A stretch of 64,000 nt of DNA from Fulvivirga sp. M361 (GTDB lineage Bacteria; Bacteroidota; Bacteroidia; Cytophagales; Cyclobacteriaceae), in the NCBI RefSeq assembly GCF_007097395.1, contig NZ_VKDC01000006.1, positions 520,073 through 584,072 on the forward strand. The letters run 5' to 3'. Of this stretch, positions 29,194 through 37,167 are shown in pieces (position 1 is the stretch's first letter; each line of letters begins with the position of its first letter). The translations under genes were made by a program, and so were the position numbers. The notes under the pieces are model-generated. The model was not told where the DNA came from. It ran no database searches and worked only from the letters and a program-made list of their open reading frames with translations.

Positions 29194-29531
29194 GAATGTT
29201 ATTGTTTGTTTCTTTTTATGAACACTGAAATTTCAGAAATGTTTGAAACTTTAAAATATCAGCATAAAAACAACAAGACATGATACAGCCTGATTTAAGG
29301 TAATATCATGTACAGACTAGACTAACCGGGACAAGAGTTTTTTGTCTAATAAAAACGGAATGTTTGAGTGGAGATTAAAACAACTTGCCTACCCGAAGCC
29401 GTTCTGGTTTTATGATAATTCAGCGTTCTGTCTGATTCTTGACATAGATCAGCGCACTCCTGAACATTTATCATTTCAAACTTAGTCTCAAGGTCATACT
29501 TTTATAATAAACCAACCAAACAGGTACTTAA
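29194..29531. other. Divergent intergenic region between rhodopsin and GT4 genes
   Basis: 338 bases containing the upstream regions of both divergent transcripts. It is AT-rich next to the rhodopsin start. I did not find a clear Bacteroidota TAnnTTTG promoter box, so no promoter is called. Confidence 0.4.
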
Positions 29532-30755
29532 ATGCGCGTTTTGATGCTCGGGTGGGAATTTCCGCCCTACATATCAGGAGGCCTTGGCACAGCATGCCAT
29601 GGCCTGACGCAAGCACTACTAAAAAAAGGTGTAGAGATCGATTTTGTGCTCCCGCATGCACAGATGAGAAAGTCGAGGAAATCGTTCAGGATTATCAGCG
29701 CCAGTTCAGTATCTATTGGTAAGCGTCAAGTCAATAACACCATAACCGGCCTGGACAGACTTCAAAAAGATTTTTTACAAAGACACAATTTGTCAGGCCG
29801 CTCACTTTATCCATTTTCAGGTGGATATGGAGACGGTCTTTATGAAGAAGTATATTGGTATGCACTTGCTCTGGAGGCCATAGCCAGGACTAATGACTTT
29901 GATGTAGTCCACGCACATGACTGGCTCACTTATCCAGCTGGGATAGCTGCAAAGATGATAAGTGGAAAGCCTTTGTTTGTTCATGTCCATGCAACAGAGT
30001 ATGATCGATCGCCCAAAATTAATCCTACGGTGTATCACCTGGAGAAGAGGGGGATGCAAGCCGCTAATATGGTGCTGGCAGTAAGTGAACTTACACGCAA
30101 AACCATACTTGGCAGATACGGAATACCCGCCAATAAAGTACTGGTATCTTATAACGGTGTGGCCACAGCCAAAAGAAAAATCAAATCTCCGTCACCCAGG
30201 TACCTGAAAGAAAAGATAGTTACCTTTCTCGGACGTGTCACCTACCAAAAGGGACCTGAATATTTCATTGAAGCTGCCAGAAAAGTGTTGAATGTAAATC
30301 AGAATGTACGCTTTGTGATAGCAGGTAACGGTGACTTATTAGGCAAAATGATTCTAAAAGTGGCGGGCTACAAGATGTTATCAAAGTTTCATTTTACCGG
30401 ATTTCTCAAGGGCAGTCAGGTGGATCAGATGCTAAGTATGTCTGATGTATATGTTATGCCCTCGGTGTCAGAGCCCTTTGGTATTGCACCGTTAGAGGCC
30501 ATGAAGTCGGGTGTTCCTGTTATCATATCACGTCAGTCGGGTGTATCGGAAGTGCTGCCTTCAGCCATTAAGGTCAATTTTTGGGACACCGATGCACTGG
30601 CCAATGCGATTAACGGGGTACTGGAATATGCCTCGTTATCAGATGAAATAAAAAGGAATGGAGAGAGCGACTTGTCAGATCTGACCTGGTCAAAAACAGC
30701 GGCTGTGGTGAATTCGGCATATCAGACTGCAACCAAACCCTATAACATATGCTGA
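29532..30755 (+). CDS. GT4-family glycosyltransferase, glycogen-synthase-like
   Basis: 407 residues. The N-terminal domain begins MLGWEFPPYISGGLGTACHGL, the glycine-rich acceptor loop shared by glycogen synthases and GT4 enzymes, and includes VVHAHDWLTYPAG. The C-terminal domain has FLGRVTYQKGPEYFIEAA, VIAGNGDL and SEPFGIAPLEAMKSGVPVI with the E-x7-E nucleotide-sugar motif. It overlaps the next gene (GH57-like) by 7 bases and is followed by a CBM48 protein, so it probably acts in cytoplasmic alpha-glucan synthesis using a nucleotide glucose. Donor and acceptor are inferred. Confidence 0.88.
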   Translation: MRVLMLGWEFPPYISGGLGTACHGLTQALLKKGVEIDFVLPHAQMRKSRKSFRIISASSVSIGKRQVNNTITGLDRLQKDFLQRHNLSGRSLYPFSGGYGDGLYEEVYWYALALEAIARTNDFDVVHAHDWLTYPAGIAAKMISGKPLFVHVHATEYDRSPKINPTVYHLEKRGMQAANMVLAVSELTRKTILGRYGIPANKVLVSYNGVATAKRKIKSPSPRYLKEKIVTFLGRVTYQKGPEYFIEAARKVLNVNQNVRFVIAGNGDLLGKMILKVAGYKMLSKFHFTGFLKGSQVDQMLSMSDVYVMPSVSEPFGIAPLEAMKSGVPVIISRQSGVSEVLPSAIKVNFWDTDALANAINGVLEYASLSDEIKRNGESDLSDLTWSKTAAVVNSAYQTATKPYNIC

Positions 30756-31933
30756 ATATAGCTTTTTATTTTCAGGCCCATCAGCCATTCAGGCTTAGGA
30801 ATTACCTCTTCTTTGATATAGGTAAAAAACACAACTATTATGACAAGTCCCTCAATCGCGACATAATTCAGCGGGTAGTGACTAATAGTTACATGCCTGC
30901 CAACAGGATGTTCCAAAAGCTGATAAAACAGTATGGAGATAAGGTCAAAATAAACCTCATCTTATCAGGTACACTTCTGGACCAGTTGGAGGTCCATGCC
31001 CCGAAGACCATCGATTCCTTTCAACGTCTGATTAAAACCGGACAAGTAGAGCTGCTTGGCACTACCTATTCCCATTCACTGTCCTTTTTGCAGAACGAGG
31101 AAGTCTTCCTGACTGAACTTGAAAGCTATGAAATAAAGGTAAAAGAACTTTTTGGAATAAAACCAAAAGTGTTTTCCAATGGTTGCCTCACCTATTCCGA
31201 TAACATAGCAGGTATTCTCGATGCAGTAGGTTATCTCGGTGTATTGACCGATAGTGCAGATGCCGTCCTGAATGGTGCCACGATCAACCAGGTCTATCGC
31301 TCGGCCCGGTCACCGGCAGTAAAGCTTTTATTCAGACATCGCCATTTAAGTGATGACATAAGCCTGCGTTTTTCAAATCAATCCTGGGACCAATGGCCAC
31401 TTTCGGCGGAAAAGTACATGGATTGGATAAAAAAACTAAATAAAACCGATAGAGTACTAAATCTCTGGATGGATTATGGGGCCATCGGGGAGCATCAAAA
31501 AGAGGATACCGGGATATTCGGGTTTATGGAAAAACTCTTCTCCAACATGGCTGCAGACAAAAAAATTAACTTAAGTAAAGCTACTGAGCTGCTTGCTTTA
31601 AGGAAACGGCCCAAACCCTTGTCTATTGATGCTCCTTTGTCCTGTACGGGTGACCTTACGATGTCTTCATGGCGGGAGAATGACATGCAGAAAGAAGCCT
31701 TTGAAACATTATATTCCCTTTATCCAAAAATAGCAATGGTAACTGATCAGGCTATTCTAAGGGACTGGTATTATCTTCAGTCAAGTGATCACTTTTATTA
31801 TATGGGTACTAATGCTGATGATCAGCATACTCAGTTTAGCCCATACGCTTTACCTTATGAAGCTTGTATCAATTATATGAATGTACTATCAGATTTTAGA
31901 CTTAGGGTGGAAGAATATTTGAGAAGTCATTGA
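30749..31933 (+). CDS. GH57-like alpha-amylase homologue with substituted nucleophile
   Basis: 394 residues with GH57 features: FYFQAHQPFRLRNY at the N-terminus (motif with HQPxR), GTTYSHSLSF, and NLWMDYGAIGEHQKEDTGIF. The catalytic acid Asp (about 242) is present in MDY. At the place where family members usually read FRNTELIY, with Glu as nucleophile, this protein reads VFSNGCLTY, giving Cys146 in the Glu position; the usual DYETFGEHQ is also altered to DYGAIGEHQ. GH57-like proteins lacking catalytic residues have been described. It may be a binding or scaffold protein paired with the overlapping GT4, or have altered chemistry. The family call is firm; activity is doubtful. Confidence 0.87.
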   Translation: MLNIAFYFQAHQPFRLRNYLFFDIGKKHNYYDKSLNRDIIQRVVTNSYMPANRMFQKLIKQYGDKVKINLILSGTLLDQLEVHAPKTIDSFQRLIKTGQVELLGTTYSHSLSFLQNEEVFLTELESYEIKVKELFGIKPKVFSNGCLTYSDNIAGILDAVGYLGVLTDSADAVLNGATINQVYRSARSPAVKLLFRHRHLSDDISLRFSNQSWDQWPLSAEKYMDWIKKLNKTDRVLNLWMDYGAIGEHQKEDTGIFGFMEKLFSNMAADKKINLSKATELLALRKRPKPLSIDAPLSCTGDLTMSSWRENDMQKEAFETLYSLYPKIAMVTDQAILRDWYYLQSSDHFYYMGTNADDQHTQFSPYALPYEACINYMNVLSDFRLRVEEYLRSH

Positions 31934-32237
31934 CTGGCCTCCCGAATGACACAGGACCATAGGGCAAGACTACCCATAGCATTTATCCGGTTAGAATGCC
32001 ATTAAAATACTTTTCGCTTTTTCTTCCAGCGATATTTTTTGTATATTGTGTGTACGAAAATGAATCAGTGCATAATTAACATGAATACCTTCATGTTAAG
32101 TTTGTTTGGTCTATTGATCTCTACCATTAACCTACTTTGATAAGAGCATCATTGAGACTATGCCCGGGTTTTCCCATTGAACTCTGTAGGATAGCTTTTT
32201 CTATCAAACATTGATAATTCGCAAAGCCAAAGAAATT
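31934..32237. other. Intergenic region
   Basis: About 300 bases between the GH57-like and CBM48 genes. No gene, repeat or clear terminator was seen. It may hold a separate promoter for the CBM48/PDZ pair. Confidence 0.4.
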
Positions 32238-32546
32238 ATGGGAATAAAAAAACAATACTTAAAAAGTCGTGATATATGTAAAGTGACACTGACCTTGCCT
32301 AAAGAGCAGGCAAAAACTGCGAAAAAGGTGATGTTAGTAGGAGATTTTAACGGTTGGGATGTCGAAGCTACTCCCATGCAAAAGTTGAAAAACGGGTCCT
32401 TTAAAACTAACCTGAGCCTGACCAAAGGTAACGAATATCAGTTCAGGTATTTATTGGATAGCAACCGGTGGGAAAATGAATTGGAGGCAGATAAGTACGT
32501 CTCCAACGGATATTCCGGGGATAACAATTCTGTGGTCATTATCTAA
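32238..32546 (+). CDS. Stand-alone CBM48/isoamylase N-terminal-like glycogen-binding protein
   Basis: Starts at ATG 32238; the frame is open a little further upstream, but only from a TTG. Almost the whole 102-residue protein is one CBM48/AMPK-beta-like domain: VMLVGDFNGWDVEATPMQK, then FKTNLSLTKGNEYQFRYLLD, W, and NGYSGDNNSVVII. The GDFNxW and F-R-Y-L pattern is the glycogen-binding signature. There is no catalytic domain, which is unusual outside AMPK-like systems but known for small Bacteroidota proteins. It lies next to GT4/GH57 genes and 11 bases before an orphan PDZ gene. Likely function: bind glycogen or recruit enzymes to it. Confidence 0.88.
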   Translation: MGIKKQYLKSRDICKVTLTLPKEQAKTAKKVMLVGDFNGWDVEATPMQKLKNGSFKTNLSLTKGNEYQFRYLLDSNRWENELEADKYVSNGYSGDNNSVVII

Positions 32547-32557
32547 AGTAAGTTACT

Positions 32558-32893
32558 ATGTTGGACGAGGAGAATTCAGTACAACGAAGAAAAATAAGAG
32601 AAACCGCTAACATCAACCTGTTTGAGTTGATGCATTCACGCTTGAGAGAGGTAACAGAGTTTGATAAGAGAAGGTTGGGTATAGTTGGGGGAGTGAAAGT
32701 GACTGCTCGCCTGTCCGGAAAACTGGCGGAACGTACTAATATGTGTCCGGGTTTTGTTATTACGGTGGTAGATCATATAGAAATATATACCCTGGAGGAC
32801 TTTGCCGAAGCCATTGAAAATAAATCCGGTGTTATGCTGCAGGGAGTTTATCCTGACGGATATGTAGATCACTATTATCTGGAATTGTCCTGA
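32558..32893 (+). CDS. Stand-alone PDZ-domain protein (HtrA/Deg C-terminal PDZ-like)
   Basis: 111 residues. From about residue 45 the sequence follows the second PDZ domain of Bacteroidota Do/HtrA proteases: GGVKVTARLSGKLAERTNM, PGFVITVVDHIEIYTLEDF, GVMLQGVYPDGYVDHYYLEL. There is no trypsin-like domain, so it cannot be a protease, and there is no signal peptide, so it is cytoplasmic. The N-terminal 45 residues are charged and helical. It lies 11 bases after the CBM48 gene, suggesting joint expression. It may be an adaptor or a relic of a protease gene; nothing upstream resembles the missing protease part. Confidence 0.75.
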   Translation: MLDEENSVQRRKIRETANINLFELMHSRLREVTEFDKRRLGIVGGVKVTARLSGKLAERTNMCPGFVITVVDHIEIYTLEDFAEAIENKSGVMLQGVYPDGYVDHYYLELS

Positions 32894-33385
32894 TCTTTTG
32901 GATTACAGTACCTCGACACCATCAAAAGTGATCAATATGACCGGATTTTGCGGATCATGAAATAACGATGCACACATGCAATAGAGGCCATTTTTGATCC
33001 AGGTAAATACTCGCTTTAGCTTCTACAATCTCATCATAGACTCCCATATGTTCAGTTTTTGGTTCAATACAATGTTCTGAGGTACCTGACCCTGCTACGA
33101 TTGCCATTTACCTGACGTTACGTTAGTACACGCTGCTTATTGGAATGGGTAAAGATTCTGCCGCTGACTGTAATAGTATCCATCAGTTTATTCACAGGGC
33201 TTAGAACACTCAAAGTGCGATAGCCCTGATTTGAGTGATCACCTTGTCAAATAATACAGGAAAATTTAAATATGATCTATAACCTGTTTTGGATGAAAAT
33301 TTAGCCCTATTTTTCTAATGATTTCTTAGAAATTGCCTGGGCAGACCTGGTTTGTCCAACGTTCACTATTCTTTTTCTGTCAGTT
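32894..33385. other. Intergenic region
   Basis: 492 bases before the permease gene. Only short open frames without motifs are visible. No RNA gene or repeat recognised. Confidence 0.4.
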
Positions 33386-35809
33386 ATGTTAAAACAATAC
33401 TTCCTTACAACGTTCCGAGTATTATCCAGGAACAAGCTCGTTTCCACCATTAACCTTACCGGCCTGGCTTTGGGTCTTGCAGCATCCATTTTAATTGCAA
33501 TGTATGTGAGTTTTGAACTCAGCTTTGACAAATTCCATAGTAATATTGATCAAATATACCGGGTGGAAAGTAATTTCTATGAAGGAGACGTACTCACCGA
33601 CCAATGGGCAACCAGCTCCTTTGGATATGGCAAAGCCATGAAAGACAATATACCGGGTATCAAAAATTTCGCAAGAGTAGCATTAGACCAAACCGAACAG
33701 GTTGTTGGTTATAAAGATGAATTCTTCCGGGAAAATACCATCACATACGCTGACCCCGAGTACTTTACAATGTTTGATTTTAATCTCATTGAAGGCGACA
33801 GGTCTTCTATGCTCAAATCACCTAATACCGTGGTAGTCACTAAAAGCGCAGCAGAAAAACTCTTTCATGACAGGTCTGCCATAGGGGAGGTAATATCATT
33901 TAGTACATCCCGTGCCAAAAGGGAGTGTGAAATAACTGCGGTTATCGAGGATCTGCCTGAAAATTCTCATATTAAGTTTGATTATTTCATATCTTTCAAC
34001 AGCCTGCCGGAATGGAAAAATAACTTTTGGTATTTACATGAAGTCTATACCTATGTGCTGCTTGAAAAAAATCAGTCTCCCAAAGGAATAGAGACCGCCT
34101 TCCCTGCATTGGCAGAAAAATTCAAAACACATGAAGCTTTAAAATCCAAGACCTGGGGTATTTCATTGGTTCCATTAACGGATATTCACCTTAGTCCATG
34201 GAAGCAATATGAAAGAGAAGTTAAAGGCAACAAGACGTCTCTGTATTCATTGTTGGCAGTTGCCGCTATTATTCTGATTATTGCATGGGGTAATTATATC
34301 AATATATCGATAGCAAGGTCTTATGAACGAACAAAGGAAATTGCCATCAGGAAGTTCAATGGCGCAGGTCGAAAAATGCTTTTTCAGCAATTTATCCTGG
34401 AGTCGGCAGTTGTCAATGTATTGGCGCTAATCCTGTCATTCGGGTTAGTTATAGTAGCATTGCCTTATTTTCGTTTGTTTACAGATTCACAATTGACCTT
34501 ATCTCTGCTGGACGAAAAACTATTTTGGGTGACTTGTCTATCCGTTTTCATCTTTGGCGCTTTCACGTCCGGTTTTTATCCCGCCGTGGTGCTCTCTTCT
34601 TTCAAGCCGATCAATTCGATCAAAGGTCATGTTACAAGCCATAAGCATACATTTTCACCGGCGAAAGTTTTAATGGTCATCCAGTTTGCTATGTCATTAT
34701 TCCTGATTACAGGGACAGTAATAGTATACCGGCAAATACAATTTATGCAAAACCAGTCTTTAGGCGTAAATGTGAATGAAAAGGTTGTGCTGAAATTCCC
34801 CGCTGCTACCGAAAACTTTGAGGAAAGGGTCAGGAGTTTTTCAGAAGACCTCAAAAGCAGGCACGAGGTAAAAAATGTAACATTGTCAGGTTCAGTGCCT
34901 GGCATGGAAGTAGCCAAATTTTTGTCAAATAAGCTGAGATCAGGTCGTTCTTCAGATCAAAATCGGTTGTATGAGATGTTAACAGTAGATTTTGATTATT
35001 TAAATACCTATCAAATACCCATGATTGCAGGGAGGAAATTTGATAAAAAATTTGGGAATGAATCGGATAAACTCATCGTCAATGAGTCATCATTAGAATT
35101 ACTTGAAATAGCCGATCCTGAAGAGGCCATCGGTAAAGAGGTGATGCTCGAAGGCCAACCGGAACCTTTTAAAATTATTGGTGTGACTAAGAACTGGCAT
35201 CAGAAAAGCCTGAGCAATGATTATACACCTATTATGTTTATTATGAATAGTGCTATCTCATGGATAAGGCCCGCCTATATTACAGTTGATTTTAAAGGAA
35301 ACTCTTTTAAAGAGTTGGTCTCAGGCCTGGAACAGGATTGGGGAAAGTATTTCGAAAACTCCAGCTTCGATTATTTTTATGCGGATGATTTTTTTGATCG
35401 TCAATACAAAAGTGAGGAAAGCCATGGCGCCATATTAACACTTTTTACTATACTGGCCTTGTTTGTCTCATGCCTGGGTTTGTTTGCATTGACTTCTCAT
35501 GCCGCAGACAGGAGAGTCAAAGAAATTGGAATAAGAAAGGTGCTGGGAGCCAGTATAGGTAGTATTATCATGATATTTTCTAAGGAAACAGTTTACCTGA
35601 TCGTTATAGCAATTATTATTGCCGTTCCTGTTTCACTGTTTACCATGGATAATTGGTTAAATGATTATCCATTCCGGACTAAAATTGAATGGTACATTTA
35701 TGGTCTTTCCATTGTAGTGTTAACGGTTATTTCTATGGCAACCGTTATTGGGCAAAGCTTAAAAGCTGCCAGGTCTAACCCGATAGATGCCTTGAAACAG
35801 GGAGGGTGA
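33386..35809 (+). CDS. MacB/FtsX-like ABC transporter permease
   Basis: 807 residues with the Bacteroidota tandem-FtsX layout: N-terminal segment FRVLSRNKLVSTINLTGLALGLAASI minus ends (helix 1), a large periplasmic MacB-PCD-like domain starting FDKFHSNIDQIYRVE, helices around 285-405, a second periplasmic domain, and C-terminal helices with the coupling motif DRRVKEIGIRKVLGAS and the ending KAARSNPIDALKQGG. These permeases form mechanotransmission machines with a separate ATPase; none is adjacent. Paralogous to the gene at 37168. Cargo unknown; related proteins are involved in peptide or lipid export and stress responses. Confidence 0.9.
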   Translation: MLKQYFLTTFRVLSRNKLVSTINLTGLALGLAASILIAMYVSFELSFDKFHSNIDQIYRVESNFYEGDVLTDQWATSSFGYGKAMKDNIPGIKNFARVALDQTEQVVGYKDEFFRENTITYADPEYFTMFDFNLIEGDRSSMLKSPNTVVVTKSAAEKLFHDRSAIGEVISFSTSRAKRECEITAVIEDLPENSHIKFDYFISFNSLPEWKNNFWYLHEVYTYVLLEKNQSPKGIETAFPALAEKFKTHEALKSKTWGISLVPLTDIHLSPWKQYEREVKGNKTSLYSLLAVAAIILIIAWGNYINISIARSYERTKEIAIRKFNGAGRKMLFQQFILESAVVNVLALILSFGLVIVALPYFRLFTDSQLTLSLLDEKLFWVTCLSVFIFGAFTSGFYPAVVLSSFKPINSIKGHVTSHKHTFSPAKVLMVIQFAMSLFLITGTVIVYRQIQFMQNQSLGVNVNEKVVLKFPAATENFEERVRSFSEDLKSRHEVKNVTLSGSVPGMEVAKFLSNKLRSGRSSDQNRLYEMLTVDFDYLNTYQIPMIAGRKFDKKFGNESDKLIVNESSLELLEIADPEEAIGKEVMLEGQPEPFKIIGVTKNWHQKSLSNDYTPIMFIMNSAISWIRPAYITVDFKGNSFKELVSGLEQDWGKYFENSSFDYFYADDFFDRQYKSEESHGAILTLFTILALFVSCLGLFALTSHAADRRVKEIGIRKVLGASIGSIIMIFSKETVYLIVIAIIIAVPVSLFTMDNWLNDYPFRTKIEWYIYGLSIVVLTVISMATVIGQSLKAARSNPIDALKQGG

Positions 35810-36571
35810 TAGGTTAAACACGGATTCAATGAAACCATGTGATAGACAGATAATTTCTCTTAGACTAGTACTACTTTGTTAGACTCAATGTTTTAGTAAT
35901 CAGTTTTTTTAGCTATAAAGTAAGCTTGTGGTACTTATTTAGTCCATAGTCTTGAGTCGTGAGTCATTAGTCTTGAGTTGGCTTTTTCATCTCCAAAACG
36001 GTCAATGCTATTTAGGGAAGTACAGGTTGCCGATGGTTTATTGTCGACTGCCGACTTTGGGAACGAGACCGAAAAGATAGTTTAACCTCCATTTGAGCAT
36101 TGACACGACACTCGTATAACCTGAGAACGGTTCGTCAATAATATTGGGTTGATAATTTTCCGATAAATTTCATGTCTCATCGTAGATAGGCTGTAGAAAC
36201 TATGACCATTATGTCAATTCGACGAATAACTTAAGAAAACTTAAATGTTGATTTGACTTTTAAAAATGAAACATCTATAATTATACTTATTTCATTTTGA
36301 CTTAATGAAACATATCGCACGGTATAAAGTGTGATTTGAAGAGCGAAGCTGTAACTTTCTTGATACAATTCTTTTTGTAAGAGACTATAAACCAAGGCAT
36401 TTTAAGTCAACTGATTCAATTAAAGAAAACCCCCAAACCTCCTAATATATAAGTTGCCCCGGTGTTTGACATATCTCGACATTTTGCGGTCAGGATTTGA
36501 TTCCTTCGTTAGATTGAGATAAGGATAAACTTAGTATAACTTTTTAATAACCAACGTGAAACCCGAGTATC
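35810..36571. other. Long leader/intergenic region upstream of the antiterminator gene
   Basis: 762 bases with no gene. The left part carries a repeat related to the element at 60601-60848. The right part is AT-rich and probably holds the promoter and 5' leader of the antiterminator transcript; I could not assign a promoter box confidently. Confidence 0.5.
35865..35965 (+). repeat. Dispersed intergenic repeat, partial MITE-like copy
   Basis: Bases 35865-35883 read CTAGTACTACTTTGTTAGA, matching the outer right terminus of the element at 60826-60848 (reverse strand) at 17 of 19 positions. Further in, GAGTCGTGAGTC at 35954-35965 matches the AAGTCGTGAGTC of that element (60787-60798 reversed). 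No opposite terminus was found, so this copy is truncated or diverged. Confidence 0.55.
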
Positions 36572-37075
36572 ATGGATCAAATCCCCCAGAGATCTTGGTA
36601 CGCTATATATACGCGTACCAATTTCGAAAAACGGCTGGTAAGTGATTTCAGCAAAAAGAACATCACTGCTTTTCTTCCGACAAGAAAAATCGTTCGCCAG
36701 TGGAGTGACCGTAAGAAGAAAATAGAGGTCCCATTGTTTCCAAATTACCTTTTCGTAAAAACGACGAAGCACTTTAAGTACGATATACTCAATACACAGG
36801 GTGTGGTGAAATTTCTGGAATACAATAATGAGATGGCCGTCATTCCGGAGCAGCAAATTAATGACCTGCGATTGACTTTATTAGGAAACCCGGAAGTCAG
36901 TAATAAGTACTTTAATCTTAAGGAAAATGTAACTGTGGTAAGTGGCCATCTAAAGGGACTCAGTGGAGTGCTGCTGGAAAAAAGAGGCCAATGCAGACTG
37001 GTAGTAAGGATTGATGTGGTTGACAAAACGCTTTTAGTGGATGTCTCAGCTAACATGCTTGCAAAAATCCCGTAA
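36572..37075 (+). CDS. UpxY/LoaP-type NusG-like transcription antiterminator
   Basis: 167 residues. The N-terminal NGN domain reads SWYAIYTRTNFEKRLVSDF, FLPTRKIVRQWSDRKKKIEVPLFPNYLFV minus ends and GVVKFL; the C-terminal KOW motif is VTVVSGHLKGLSGVLLEKRG. This is the operon-specific NusG paralogue family known as UpxY in Bacteroides capsule loci and LoaP in Firmicutes polyketide and NRPS operons. It travels with RNA polymerase and prevents premature termination in long operons. Here the long transcription unit downstream is an NRPS cluster rather than a capsule locus. It is followed 92 bases later by an FtsX permease and then the biosynthetic genes. Confidence 0.92.
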   Translation: MDQIPQRSWYAIYTRTNFEKRLVSDFSKKNITAFLPTRKIVRQWSDRKKKIEVPLFPNYLFVKTTKHFKYDILNTQGVVKFLEYNNEMAVIPEQQINDLRLTLLGNPEVSNKYFNLKENVTVVSGHLKGLSGVLLEKRGQCRLVVRIDVVDKTLLVDVSANMLAKIP

Positions 37076-37167
37076 CTCTAAACGTTGTCTTCGCTTTGAA
37101 AGGTATATAAACCAACGATTTGTTTTAGACCGTTGATTGTGGCAAATTATGATTCGAGTATCAGTAT

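Noticed and set aside
36241-36310. Bacteroidota-type promoter (TTTG ... TAnnTTTG) before the antiterminator
   Set aside because: Only a near match (TCATTTTG) was found and no suitably spaced upstream TTTG, so no promoter is called.
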